Positions 16,735 through 26,900 of a stretch of 64,000 bases of DNA are shown here, in pieces. The first letter of the stretch is position 1, and each line of letters starts with the position of its first letter. The position numbers and the translations under genes are program-made. The notes under the pieces were generated by a model, which ran no database searches, was not told the DNA's origin, and saw only the letters and a list, made by a program, of their open reading frames with translations. Source of the stretch: Fidelibacterota bacterium (lineage in GTDB: Bacteria; Fidelibacterota; Marinisomatia; SCGC-AAA003-L08; TS1B11); contig CP070638.1 of NCBI GenBank assembly GCA_020354025.1, forward strand, positions 2,115,642 to 2,179,641, in the 5' to 3' direction.

Positions 16735-16953
16735 TCAGATAGACAACGATTCCAGTCCTTCCTTGATAAAGGCCAGCCCGAAATAGGCCGCCAGTATAAC
16801 TACGATGAAAACGGTGATGACCATCATCCGGAAACAGACTATAAAGACACTCGGTATAGACAGAAGGGTGTAAGCCTTCTGATCGGTGCGTGTAAGGATG
16901 GTCTGTTCGCTCTGGAGGATATGAAATAGCAGTTGAGAACTCAGATCAGTCAT
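16735..16953 (-). CDS. Small single-pass membrane protein, possibly truncated
   Basis: About 72 residues. The N-terminal half is soluble and helical (LLFHILQSEQTILTRTDQKA), followed by a hydrophobic stretch over about residues 30-65, and it ends abruptly (EGLESLSI). The D-x-KA motif just before the hydrophobic helices resembles the start of DUF5706-type membrane proteins (Pycsar effector family), which normally continue for 150-180 residues with three or more helices. If so, this is a truncated or internally deleted copy. It lies 67 bases upstream of the queD start on the same strand, and is divergent from radC. The similarity is weak and from memory, so the gene itself is uncertain. Confidence 0.4.
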   Translation of the reverse strand: MTDLSSQLLFHILQSEQTILTRTDQKAYTLLSIPSVFIVCFRMMVITVFIVVILAAYFGLAFIKEGLESLSI

Positions 16954-17057
16954 CAAGACCGAATTTATCCATCACTTTTGTGAGTTGCAAAGGACGTTGA
17001 AAGCATGCAACTTCTTGTATTATTTAGTGAGAGTACGAGGAAGTAAGGAGACAAGTA

Positions 17058-17741
17058 TTGTCCAGTGAGACGCGCTCACCTGAGGGACATTATCAGCGAT
17101 TACGTGATCGATTCCTGGCTAATGGTCTGGATGGCTTCCTGGATTACGAGGTCGTTGAGCTGCTGCTGAAGTTGGCTGATCCCCGCCCGGATCATAAGCC
17201 CACCGCCAAAGCCCTCATGACTAGGTTCAAGTCCTTGGGGGGCATTCTGGAAGCGCCCCCGAGCCTGCTTAAAGCGGTCAAGGGCGTGGGGGACAAGAAT
17301 ATCTTCGGCCTCAGGCTGATCCAGGCCGTGGCTCGCCGCTACCTGAAGGAGGGGGTGACCGACAAAGAATATATCCAGTCGGCCGAACAGGTGCTGGCCT
17401 ACCTCATTCACTACCTGAAGAATCGCAACCGGGAGCTGTTCCTGATCATACTGCTCAACGGCCGCAACCAGATTATCGACATCGTGACCATCTTTGAGGG
17501 AAGTCTCACCACTAGCGCGGTCTATCCTAGAGAGGTCGTTAAGCTGATTCTGGAGCGGGATGCGGCGGCGGTTATCTTTGTACACAACCACCCCTCGGGC
17601 AACCTCTCGCCCAGCCAGGACGACCACCGCATTACCAAGCGGCTCAAGCAGGCCTGCCAAAGCATTGACGTGCAGGTGCACGATCATCTTATCGTCGGTG
17701 GCAACGACTACTTCTCCTTCAACGATCACGGCCTGCTGTAA
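17058..17741 (+). CDS. radC: RadC-family JAMM-domain protein
   Basis: 227 residues starting at a TTG, chosen because AAGGAGA sits 8-10 bases upstream. The N-terminal half is a helix-hairpin-helix region (LLKAVKGVGDKNIFGLR) and the C-terminal half a JAB/MPN metalloprotease-like fold with HNHPSGNLSPSQDD, giving the zinc ligands His176 and His178 and Asp189, the full RadC/UPF0758 signature. Despite its name, a DNA-repair role for RadC is not supported by biochemistry, and the actual activity is unknown. Its stop is 21 bases before a radical SAM gene on the same strand, so the two are probably co-transcribed. Confidence 0.9.
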   Translation: MSSETRSPEGHYQRLRDRFLANGLDGFLDYEVVELLLKLADPRPDHKPTAKALMTRFKSLGGILEAPPSLLKAVKGVGDKNIFGLRLIQAVARRYLKEGVTDKEYIQSAEQVLAYLIHYLKNRNRELFLIILLNGRNQIIDIVTIFEGSLTTSAVYPREVVKLILERDAAAVIFVHNHPSGNLSPSQDDHRITKRLKQACQSIDVQVHDHLIVGGNDYFSFNDHGLL

Positions 17742-17762
17742 CCAGGCAATAGGTCTATTCCC

Positions 17763-18932
17763 ATGCGTAGTCGCACGCCATTGAAGATACTCTCCCAATT
17801 GATGGTGCAGCAGCCCCAGTTGATCTGGCTAATTATACGAAACCTGGTTCGTAAACACTTAACAGTGGAATTCGACTACCACTTTAGGAAAGGATTCAGC
17901 AAAAATCCACGCCAGATTTCTTTAAAGATCACGAACCGCTGTAACCTGCGCTGCGAGATGTGCGCCCAGTGGGGCGAAGCTGGATATAACTTTAACCGCC
18001 CCAAGGAAGAAATCGATGAGGCGGTCCCTCTCGAAATCTACCAGAGAATGGTGGACGAAGTTGCGCCTGACAGGCCAATTTTTTATATCTGGGGCGGGGA
18101 GCCGTTCCTCTATCCCGATCTACTGCCTTTGCTGGCATATCTTAAGGAGAGAAATCTTACTACCACGGTGGTGACCAATGGTCTCCATCTCTCCAACCAT
18201 GCCGCGAAGCTCGTGGCTATGCAGCTCGACGGTCTACTAGTATCCATCGACGGGCCGGAAAAGACCCACAACCGTATCCGCGGCTGGGACCAAAGCTATA
18301 GCCACCTCCTGGAAGGGCTGTCACGAATAAGGGAGGAACGGCACAAAGCCCGGTCAGTACTGCCCTATATCGCGGTACTTATCACAGTCTCCCGCCACAA
18401 TATGGATCAGCTGGTGGAGTCCTTTCAGGCGGCTGCCGAGGCCGGGGCGGATGTAGTGATCTGCTACTATTCCTGGTTTACTAATCCCGAGATCGGCCGC
18501 CATCACGTGGCCGTTATGCAAAAACATTTCAACCTCACCCCCAGTACCTGGGAGGGCTACCTGCTTCCCTATGATCAGATCGATGGACACCTGGTAGCCC
18601 AACAGGTTCGCCAGATCAAACAGCGCCGCTGGCCTTTCCCATACATATTTCTGCCCAGGCTGAAAATCCGCGAGATCCCCCGCTACTATGAGGAGCCTGC
18701 AGAGACTTTTCGCTATCGCCGCTGTGCAGCGCCATGGCTGGTCACCGAAATTATGCCCAATGGTGATGTGGCCACCTGCCGGGATTATCCCGACTATTGC
18801 ACCGGCAATATCGCCCAGGACAACCTGCTTTCAATCTGGAATAACGAACACTCTCGCCACTTCCGCACGACCCTGAAAGGACTGGAAAAACTGCCCATGT
18901 GTGCCCGCTGCTGCGGCTTGATGGGTTACTGA
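17763..18932 (+). CDS. Radical SAM/SPASM-domain protein
   Basis: 389 residues. The radical SAM cluster motif is Cys60-x3-Cys64-x2-Cys67 (NRCNLRCEMCAQWG), with GGEPFLYPD as the SAM-binding GGE motif. The C-terminal region (about 310-389) is a SPASM/twitch domain with further Cys residues (RRCAAPW, ATCRDYPDYC, MCARCCG) that would bind auxiliary 4Fe-4S clusters. Such proteins modify ribosomal peptides, enzymes or cofactors, but no precursor peptide gene is seen next to it; the upstream partner is radC. The N-terminal 45 residues before the radical SAM core are basic and hydrophobic and may contact the membrane. The substrate is unknown. Confidence 0.88.
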   Translation: MRSRTPLKILSQLMVQQPQLIWLIIRNLVRKHLTVEFDYHFRKGFSKNPRQISLKITNRCNLRCEMCAQWGEAGYNFNRPKEEIDEAVPLEIYQRMVDEVAPDRPIFYIWGGEPFLYPDLLPLLAYLKERNLTTTVVTNGLHLSNHAAKLVAMQLDGLLVSIDGPEKTHNRIRGWDQSYSHLLEGLSRIREERHKARSVLPYIAVLITVSRHNMDQLVESFQAAAEAGADVVICYYSWFTNPEIGRHHVAVMQKHFNLTPSTWEGYLLPYDQIDGHLVAQQVRQIKQRRWPFPYIFLPRLKIREIPRYYEEPAETFRYRRCAAPWLVTEIMPNGDVATCRDYPDYCTGNIAQDNLLSIWNNEHSRHFRTTLKGLEKLPMCARCCGLMGY

Positions 18933-18994
18933 TATCCGCCTGGCTGACCTGCTCCCGCTCGCTACTGCTTAAGCACCGGGAGCCCCTGGACCCC

Positions 18995-20107
18995 TTAAAT
19001 TTTAATGAATATCTTTCGTTTGTATAACCAATAGCAGATATACCACAACAGTCCCCAAACAACCAGGCCGTTGATAACATTTGCAGATAACTCACCCGTC
19101 CATGAAAATAAGCTGGTTGTAAACGGCTTCACAATTCTATGGAGCAAATCGCTGCCTCCGGTGTTTGTGAAGAGGTAGATGAATATGGAATTCATGCCGA
19201 CTATTGCGAAAAATCGCGACCAGTTCTGAACTTTTTTCACGTCAATCAACCAGTAGGAAAAAACCAGCGCAAGCAGACACCAGCCGCCGCTGACGATCAC
19301 AAAGGAACTGGTGCATATGCGTTTGATTATTGGCGAAATGGGATTTAGCGCATAACCGGCTACTACCCCGATCAATCCGGCAACAGCCAATATCTTGATT
19401 TTTTGATCTGGCGTTCGAGGACTCATGAGCAGCTGACCCGCCAGTACGCCCCACATGGTGTGTGCCGTCGTTGGCACGGCATTGAAAGAGACCCAATGGC
19501 CTTTTGATAGCTCACCCGAAAGAAATAGATCAACGTATGATCCAAAGTTATGATCAGGTACAAAAGGCTGATTAAAACCCGCGACGGGGAAATAACGATA
19601 GACAAGTTCGGTAATCAGGAGTAAAGAGAAGGTAAAAACGAGCTGCGCTTGAAAGGATCGCCTCATCATGAGGAAGGCGACTAAATAAGTAAAAGAAAGT
19701 TGAGCCAGTACATTTTGAAATCGAAACGTGATTCTGCCGGGGCCAATACAGTAGAGCATCCAGCCGAAGAGCAGCAACAGGAAAGAACGCACAATGGCAT
19801 GGCGGAGTATTTGAGAATATCTGTCCCCACGATTCAGCCGTTTAGCTAATGAAAATGGCAGGGCTACACCTACGATGAACATGAAAAACGGCTGGATTAA
19901 GTCCCAGAAGCGTAAACCGTTCCAGGGGTGGTGGTGAAATTGGTTGCCAATGGCGCTGATAACGGTCCCTTTAAGGGCTGGATCAACCATATGAGAAAAC
20001 AGGCTCGTTCCTTCTGCTATCAACAGAAACATGGTTATCCCCCGAAAGAAATCCAGGGACAGCAACCGACCTTCAGTAGTTAAGGAATAATCAGTACTCT
20101 TTGCCAT
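18995..20107 (-). CDS. DUF5009/DUF1624-type membrane acyltransferase (heparan-alpha-glucosaminide N-acetyltransferase-like)
   Basis: 370 residues with about ten hydrophobic segments. The opening LSLDFFRGITMFLLIAEG is the R-G-hydrophobic signature of the HGSNAT/YeiB-type transmembrane acyltransferase superfamily, and a conserved HHHPWNGLRFWDLIQPFFMF segment follows; it also has TTAHTMWGVLAGQLL and a C-terminal NSIFIYLF motif. These proteins move acyl groups across the membrane onto sugars. It is convergent with the radical SAM gene (62 bases apart) and divergent from the nadA remnant. The acceptor is not known; glycan or amino-sugar modification is the family expectation. Confidence 0.83.
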   Translation of the reverse strand: MAKSTDYSLTTEGRLLSLDFFRGITMFLLIAEGTSLFSHMVDPALKGTVISAIGNQFHHHPWNGLRFWDLIQPFFMFIVGVALPFSLAKRLNRGDRYSQILRHAIVRSFLLLLFGWMLYCIGPGRITFRFQNVLAQLSFTYLVAFLMMRRSFQAQLVFTFSLLLITELVYRYFPVAGFNQPFVPDHNFGSYVDLFLSGELSKGHWVSFNAVPTTAHTMWGVLAGQLLMSPRTPDQKIKILAVAGLIGVVAGYALNPISPIIKRICTSSFVIVSGGWCLLALVFSYWLIDVKKVQNWSRFFAIVGMNSIFIYLFTNTGGSDLLHRIVKPFTTSLFSWTGELSANVINGLVVWGLLWYICYWLYKRKIFIKI

Positions 20108-20348
20108 TTTTCATTTTCCCCAGTATTAAAAGTGTGATACCCGGCACTGCGGCTAACACCGGAAATTACAGCTTTGTTTACCTTGGAACATTGCCGGGAA
20201 CGTTCTCCCTCCACGCGAGGAATCAGGCCTATGCAGGTTATGGAGCATCTCCCATTGGTCTGGCCTTTGACGGACCTGTTTGCAGCGCAGCGTGGATGAA
20301 TGGTACTCCGTCGAAAGCGGGGTTCAGTTCAGGTACCTTCCATCGTGA

Positions 20349-20636
20349 GATAACATACATTCCGGTGGTACAAATGCTATGATCATGTACCTGGATGAAA
20401 TAAATGTCGGACGCATTTTGTTATTGACCGAATGCTCCATGGGGGATAATATCGCCGCTGCACGTCTTGAAAAGGAAAAGCTTTGATTATAAGGTGTACG
20501 CTGTCTACACATAGCGGAGATCAGGTTGACAGATACCCTGAAAGCCATGCAAAATCATCAATATGTCGTTGAATTACCGAAAGATATTCGTTACTGCACA
20601 CCACAAGCTGTGGAACGGATGATTGCCATCGGATAG
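20349..20636 (+). pseudogene. nadA: Quinolinate synthase nadA remnant (C-terminal third, three in-frame stops)
   Basis: One frame reads IHSGGTNAMIMYLDE, then GRILLLTECSMGDNIAA, then VRCLHIAEIRLTDTLKAM and ends AVERMIAIG, the order of conserved C-terminal NadA motifs (GST..M, LLTECSM.DN, CPHM..ITL, the closing RMl.i). The frame is broken by TGA at 20346 and 20484 and TAA at 20490, and the N-terminal two-thirds with the other cluster ligand regions are absent; upstream sequence to 20108 shows no NadA similarity. In the CPHM motif Pro and Met have become Leu and Ile. The remnant's TAG at 20634-20636 lies one base before the nadB ATG, the usual nadA-nadB operon arrangement. NadA would have condensed iminoaspartate with DHAP to quinolinate. 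A functional nadA elsewhere cannot be excluded. Confidence 0.8.
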
Positions 20637-20637
20637 C

Positions 20638-22206
20638 ATGGAGGAGTGCACCATATCCGATGTCCTCATCATCGGCAGTGGGATTGCCGGTGGTACGACG
20701 GCGCTGCAATTAGCGGATGCCGGTGTAACTGTTACCCTGGTCACTCGCGCCACTGCTCCAGAAGAGTCCAATACCTATTATGCCCAGGGGGGGATTATTT
20801 ACCGCGGGGAGAATGATTCGCCGGAATGCTTGGTTAGGGATCTAATTGAAGCCGGAGTAAAGTATAACAATCCACAGGCAGTTCAGCGAATTGCTGAGGA
20901 CGGGCCAAAGCTGGTTAAAAAAATCCTGATTGATAAACTGCAGGTACCTTTCGATAGAAATGAAAATGGGGATCTTTCTCTTATTGGGGAGGGTGCGCAT
21001 TCGTCCAAACGCATCATCCATTCGGCCGATACTACTGGGAAAGCAATTGAAATCGCCCTGCTGAATGCCCTGAAATCCCATCCCAAGGTAAAATTTTTAA
21101 CCCGGCACACGGCGATCGATCTCCTGACTCCCTCTCATCACAGTATCGATCCCTTACAGATCTATGAGCCACAATCCTGTGTGGGTGCGTATATACTCAA
21201 TCAGCAAACTGGTGAGGTAATCCGTTGTCTAGCCAAAAATACCGTCTTGGCCACGGGAGGATTGGGTGAAATATTTCTCATCACCAGCAATCCTGAAGGC
21301 TCCCGGGGAGATGGTTTGGCTATGGCTTACCGAGCCGGTGCCAGAGTGATTAATTGTGAATTTATCCAATTTCACCCGACCACGTTTTACCATCGTCATG
21401 TCCCTAATTTCCTTATCAGTGAGGCAGTCCGGGGAGCCGGTGCCCGGTTGGTGGACGCCGATGGGAAGCCGTTTATGACCAGATTCAGTCCGGACTGGAA
21501 AGACTTAGCTCCCCGGGACATCGTTGCCCGGAGCATCCATATGATCATGCTGGAGAAGGGTCTCACCAATGTGTACCTGGATCTGGCTTCCTATATGCCG
21601 GCAATAAAGATCAAGGAACAGTTCCCTACGATTTATCGCCAATTAAAAGAGTATGGTGTCGATATGACGGCTGACCTGGTGCCGGTGGTTCCGGCTGCCC
21701 ACTATTTCTGTGGCGGGGTTTGGGTTGATGAATGGGGAGCCACTACAATCTCCAATTTATACGCCGCGGGGGAAGTAGCCTGTACCGGTGTTCACGGAGC
21801 CAATCGGCTGGGCAGTGCTTCCTTGTTGGAGGGCTTGGTCTGGGGACACCGGGCAGCCCACCACATTGCGGAAAGATCGCCGAAGCAAAACCTCGTCGAT
21901 GAACAGTCGATCCCGGATTGGCAGTCTGTCGGGGATGATCTACCGGATCTCGCGCTGATACAACAGGATATGAGTTCCATTCAACATATAATGTGGAACT
22001 ATGTCGGACTTATCCGTAGCGCTCATAGATTGGAGAGAGCCTGGAATGAGCTTCGAAACCTTGAGTTTCAAATTGAGCAATTTTATCGGGCCACCAGGAT
22101 CACCGATGGATTGATTGGTTTACGAAATGCCGTTAGATCGGCACTGATCGTTACGAACGCGGCCTGGACCAATAAACGAAGTATCGGCTGTCATTTCCTC
22201 GAATAA
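20638..22206 (+). CDS. nadB: L-aspartate oxidase NadB
   Basis: 522-residue flavoprotein that oxidises L-aspartate to iminoaspartate for NAD synthesis. The start is the ATG at 20638; a TTG at 20623 adds five residues but lies within the nadA tail. The FAD-binding motif is DVLIIGSGIAGGTTALQLA, followed by YYAQGGI, and the active-site region ARVINCEFIQFHPTTF and SEAVRGAGA, and the late GEVACTGVHGANRLGSASLLEG FAD motif, all as in NadB of the succinate dehydrogenase flavoprotein superfamily. The C-terminal helical region is present and the length is normal. It appears intact although its partner gene nadA is degraded, so iminoaspartate would need NadA from another locus. Confidence 0.95.
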   Translation: MEECTISDVLIIGSGIAGGTTALQLADAGVTVTLVTRATAPEESNTYYAQGGIIYRGENDSPECLVRDLIEAGVKYNNPQAVQRIAEDGPKLVKKILIDKLQVPFDRNENGDLSLIGEGAHSSKRIIHSADTTGKAIEIALLNALKSHPKVKFLTRHTAIDLLTPSHHSIDPLQIYEPQSCVGAYILNQQTGEVIRCLAKNTVLATGGLGEIFLITSNPEGSRGDGLAMAYRAGARVINCEFIQFHPTTFYHRHVPNFLISEAVRGAGARLVDADGKPFMTRFSPDWKDLAPRDIVARSIHMIMLEKGLTNVYLDLASYMPAIKIKEQFPTIYRQLKEYGVDMTADLVPVVPAAHYFCGGVWVDEWGATTISNLYAAGEVACTGVHGANRLGSASLLEGLVWGHRAAHHIAERSPKQNLVDEQSIPDWQSVGDDLPDLALIQQDMSSIQHIMWNYVGLIRSAHRLERAWNELRNLEFQIEQFYRATRITDGLIGLRNAVRSALIVTNAAWTNKRSIGCHFLE

Positions 22207-22379
22207 TTACTGCCGGTATCAACGTTCGACTCCCCGCATCCTGCGGGACGGGCAGATCACTACTCTCCCGTCGTTAAGTACCCTCCCCTGATGATTGTGT
22301 ACCGGCTAAGGTCGGGTAGACCGGTCCGGCGGATCGAAAATAATTCCGGCCGGCTCTTGCGTCTGCCCGCTGCCCGCTG

Positions 22380-23576
22380 TTACTGATACAGACTCTGGTA
22401 TCGGTCTCGGACTCGGTCAGGTAGCAGTTTGAGGGCGTTGGCGTAGTAGATTTTTCTGAGCACTCCATCAGGCAGGAAGACGCCGTAGATCATCCACCGG
22501 CCCTGGAGCCCCGCCCCCAAAGGCCCGCGCATTTGGGCCGGGTGGTTGAAGTACTCGTCATCGGTTTCCAGGAAGCGCCAGTGGGGGATCCAGAAATCGG
22601 CCTCTCGGGTCGGGTTACCGTCGGTGCCGAAAAGGATCCGGTCCTGGTACTTGAGGAAAAACCGCCGGGCGGTGTAAGGCTGGCGTCCCAGCTCTTGCAG
22701 ACGGGCGTTCATATCCACGTAGAGGTTGGGATAGGTGTCCAGCAAACGGCTGACCTCCGCCAGGTCCCAACCCCGGCTGGTGACGTGGGCGCCGATGAAG
22801 ATTGTGTTAGGATGGCGCGCATAGAGCCGCTCCTGTGCCGCCAGCAGCTCGGTGTAGTGGGGCAGATCGCTGCCATAATAGTTGCCGTCGGGGCTGCTGC
22901 GCCACATGCCGGCTTCGTAGCGCTCGTTGTTGGGGCCGATAGGCTGCCAGCGGGCTGGCGGATCGGCGGTGTGGATCATCACCGGTAGGCCGGACCGGGC
23001 ACAGGTTTCCCAGATCCGGTCCAACCGGGGATCGTCAGGCATCACGTAGCGCCCGTCGGCATATTTAAGGGACATCCCCAGATTCTTGCTGATCTTCAAA
23101 GCGGCCGCCCCGACCCGGTAACTCTCAGCCAGGTCAGCCGCCGCCCGCTCCGGCCAGTCCGGATCGTCAATCCCCTCCCAGTCAACCCGGGCGAAATTGA
23201 TAAGGCGACCGTTGGAGGAAGCGGCGTTGCGCATCGCAGTCTCCAGGCGCTCGCCAAAGTAACCGTCCATGTTGGCGATCATGGCGACGCCCAACTCGTC
23301 CATGAGCGCCAGCTGCTTTTCGGCATCTGCCCAATCCCGGCCATGAAAATGGATATCGACAGCGGGATACTTGGCCTTCTTAATATCAGTCCGTGTTACC
23401 TTGAGGACCGATTCGGGAATGGGATACTGTTCCGGCGTCGGTTTGAAATCGGCATAAACATCCCTCGCAGGCTTTTCCTTGCCCGCGCCCGTGTCCCTGG
23501 GGACCTGGCCCTCATCTTTCGAAGGACCGCAACCGGCCGTCAGCAGTAAAACGATTAAAAAGATATAACGTGACAT
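22380..23576 (-). CDS. Amidohydrolase-2-family lipoprotein
   Basis: 398 residues with a lipoprotein signal (MSRYIFLIVLLLTAGC, lipobox LTAGC, Cys16), so it is anchored to a periplasm-facing membrane. The core is a metal-dependent TIM barrel of the amidohydrolase 2 (ACMSD-like) family: VDIHFHG gives the His-x-His ligands, PVMIHTADP and FIGAHVTSRG the later histidines, and ILFGTDGNP the final catalytic Asp. Most relatives are cytosolic decarboxylases or hydrolases; a lipoprotein form is less common but recurrent in environmental bacteria. It is convergent with nadB. The substrate is unknown. Confidence 0.85.
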   Translation of the reverse strand: MSRYIFLIVLLLTAGCGPSKDEGQVPRDTGAGKEKPARDVYADFKPTPEQYPIPESVLKVTRTDIKKAKYPAVDIHFHGRDWADAEKQLALMDELGVAMIANMDGYFGERLETAMRNAASSNGRLINFARVDWEGIDDPDWPERAAADLAESYRVGAAALKISKNLGMSLKYADGRYVMPDDPRLDRIWETCARSGLPVMIHTADPPARWQPIGPNNERYEAGMWRSSPDGNYYGSDLPHYTELLAAQERLYARHPNTIFIGAHVTSRGWDLAEVSRLLDTYPNLYVDMNARLQELGRQPYTARRFFLKYQDRILFGTDGNPTREADFWIPHWRFLETDDEYFNHPAQMRGPLGAGLQGRWMIYGVFLPDGVLRKIYYANALKLLPDRVRDRYQSLYQ

Positions 23577-23975
23577 GTCCGCCTCCTCAGCTGGTAGGTC
23601 AATACCGGTGATCTGACTATCACAGTCTAGCCATTTATTGTACTACGATTCACAGCATCATGCAAGGGGTAAAGCGCCCCGGTCTTCCGGCGGAAGAGGC
23701 GGCTTTGTGCCTGCAGTGCTGTTCCGGCTGCCGGATCGAACGGCTCCAGCACAACCCTGGCGAGCCGGGGACTATGGGCTCCCCAGGGCGCGCTCGCCCC
23801 GATGGAACGAGATACCAGATCCCCACAGCAGCGATTCCCCTTGATATAAAGAACTGGTATCCAACCGGCAGTCCTTCGTATTTTATACCTGCCTTTAAAC
23901 CAACATAATCCATATTATTCTGCTTCTCTCGGCCCGGCAGAGTGGGGCATCTTTATTTTTTAAGGAGAGTGAAAC
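23577..23975. other. Intergenic region, divergent promoter area
   Basis: The 399 bases lie between the divergently transcribed amidohydrolase and LRR-protein genes, so promoters for both are expected. TTTAAGGAGAGTGAAAC just before 23976 provides the ribosome binding site for the LRR protein. The GC-rich middle (about 23660-23820) is open in two frames (82-87 residues), but neither has a recognisable family or good start. Confidence 0.5.
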
Positions 23976-26900
23976 ATGAACCAGCTCCGACACCTGACTA
24001 TACCTCTATTAGCCAGCCTGTTATCATCTACCTTGCTTGCCCAGGCACCCGATGTTCTCTGGATGAAGACCAATGGATATGCCGGGCATGACTACTACAC
24101 CTCGGTCCAGCAGACCACCGATGGTGGATTCATTCTCGCCGGTACAACTGGATCCTTTTCCAGCGATAGCTCGTTTTATTGGCTCGTCCGGCTGGATAGC
24201 GATGGGAATATTGTCTGGGACAAGGTTTTTCCCGCCGATAAGGAAGATAATCAGCGGGCCATACAGACTTCGGACGGCGGCTTTGCTATCGCCGGGGATG
24301 GCGATCCCTGGCTGATCAAGACCGATAGCAATGGTGACATAACCTGGCAGCAGGCTGCCAGCACCCTGGGCGATTACGTAGCTATCTACGAAATCGAGGA
24401 AATGGCCGACCAGGGATTTATCGCCACGGGCTCTATGGAGTTAACAGACATACGCAAGGCTCTGGTTGTGAGAACGGACAACACCGGTGCTGTTTCCTGG
24501 TCCAAGGCCTATGGGGGCGAGCATGACGCGGCCGGTATCGCGATCACCAAAACGAGCGATGGAGGGCTCGCTGTAGCGGGCGTACAGCATCAACCCACCG
24601 GTGAGGGCGTTTATCATGGCTGGCTGCTGAAACTAGACGCCGCCGGGGATTCGCTCTGGTCAACAGTTTACGGCGGTACCGCCGACGCGTTTTTCCATGG
24701 TTTCCAGGAAACCGCGGACGGGGGCTTCATCCTGGTTGGCAGGCAGAAACAGGCCGGGCGAGACGATACTGATATTTATATCGTCAAGACCAATTCCCTT
24801 GGGGTCGAAGAATGGAGCCAAACCTTCGGCGGCACCAATGATGATGAAGGGATATCGGTTGTCCAGACCAGCGATAATGAGTTCACCCTTGCTGGGATGG
24901 GAGACCCGTATTCCACAGGGAACATGGATGGATGGATTCTGCACATGGCTGCCAACGGCGACTCGCTCTGGGACCGTCAGGTGGCTGAGCTGGGTGTTGA
25001 TGCCTGTTTCGATTTGGTCGAGATCAGCGCTGGTGAATATCTCGTCGCCGGTGGGACAATCACCGACTGGGAAACCGGGCAATTTGAGGGCTGGCTGGTG
25101 CGGCTGGGCACTGATACTATCCCACCAGCAATTCCTACCGGCCTCGTGACTATTGCTGGAGATGGTCAAGTTATACTGAGCTGGACCGAATATACCGGTA
25201 GCGGGTATGTGGAATACTGCGTCGAAATGGGTACGGATCCGGCTTCCTTCACAGCGATTGATACAACTTGGAACAGCACCATAACCATAACTGGTCTGAC
25301 CAATGGTACGCCATATTATTTTCGTATCAAGGCGGTGGATGAAAGCGGTAACGAGAGTGATTATTCCAGCGTAGTCTCGGCCACACCGCAGGCGGGCTTG
25401 TTCGAGGCTGATTCCCTGGCCCTGGTGGCGCTGTACGATAGTACAGGAGGGCTCAGCTGGGGTACCCAATGGGACTTGTACGCACCGGTCTCAAGCTGGG
25501 ATGGTGTCACTATAACCGGTGGCCGGGTTACTAAGCTGAACTTATATCACCTATATGGTGGCGGATTGACCGGTGCACTCCCGGCAGCCATCGGGGACCT
25601 TACCGCTCTCACATCCCTGCGGTTGTGGCATAACGAATTGACTTACATCCCGCCCGAGATCGGCAACCTGGTCAACCTGAAGGAGCTGGCCCTTTCTAAA
25701 AATAAATTCACAGCGGTTCCCACCGAGATCAGCAACCTTATCAATCTGGAAGACCTGTACCTGAGCGACAACCTGCTTGCCAGTCTGCCAGCCGGGATTG
25801 GTGGGCTGAGCAGCCTTAAGTCACTGAGCCTGGGCAAGAATGAGCTGACCTCTATTCCCGCCGAGATATCCGGACTGGCCAATTTGACGTCACTGGACAT
25901 GTCTGAAAATGAGATCACCGAACTCCCGGCATCAATCGGCAGTATGGACAGTCTGAAGGGACTGGGATTGAGCGGTAATAAACTGGCCGCGATCCCGGCC
26001 GCAATCGGCGGTCTCGTTAATCTGGAGGGTCTGACTCTTAGCTATAATCTGCTGACATCAATCCCTGATGAAGTCGGCAGCCTGACAAACCTGGTCACCC
26101 TTTATCTTGATGGCAACCAACTGGCTTCAGTACCATCCACCCTGGGGGGCCTGACTAGCTTGGTGGACCTGTATTTAGGCGACAATCGCTTGACTTCACT
26201 TCCCACCGAAATGAGTGGCATGACCAGTCTGGTGAATCTAGGCCTCGGTATGAATCGACTGACCTCAATACCAGCCGGGATTCTCAGCCTGACTAACCTG
26301 GAAGTACTTTATCTGAATGACAATCAGCTGACTGGTGAGATTCCCACTGATATAGGAAATATGACCGATCTGATCATTCTCAGGCTTAATGGTAATGAAC
26401 TGACCGGTCCCATTCCGGACGCCATCGGTGAACTTGTAAGTCTAAGGTACTTTTACCTGTCTCACAACCAACTGAGCGGCGCAATTCCGGATACCCTCGG
26501 CAACCTGGTGAATTTGGAGCAGCTGCAGCTTGGCTACAACCGGTTCACGGGTACGATCCCGGCCGCGCTGGGAAGGGATACCAGCCTTACCTACCTGGTG
26601 CTTTCGGGGAATCAATTGACCGGTGAGGTTCCTGCCGAACTGGGAAATCTACATAATCTATCCTCTCTGCGACTTGACTATAATGAATTGACCGGCGCGG
26701 TTCCTGCCCAACTCGCAAATCTGCATAATCTTTCCACTCTGTCGATGAGTTATAACCAGCTCGAAGATCTGCCCGATCTGAGTTCAATGCCGGCTCTGAC
26801 GGATTTACGTATTGATAACAACCGCTTCACCTTCGAGGATATTGAACCGAATGTCAATTTGTCTGCGGCACCCGGACCGTTAAACTGGTCCTATTACTCG

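Noticed and set aside
20101-20382. 93-codon open frame between the acyltransferase and nadA remnant
   Set aside because: It has no NadA or other similarity, runs out of phase with the nadA remnant, and lacks a good ribosome binding site.
23650-23913. Minus-strand open frame of 87 codons in the gap before the LRR-protein gene
   Set aside because: The translation has no recognisable family, a weak start and no neighbour context.
24660-25469. 269-codon minus-strand frame opposite the LRR/propeller gene (and a similar one at 27969-28742)
   Set aside because: Long antisense frames arise from the repeated codon pattern of the propeller repeats; no domain or ribosome binding site supports them.
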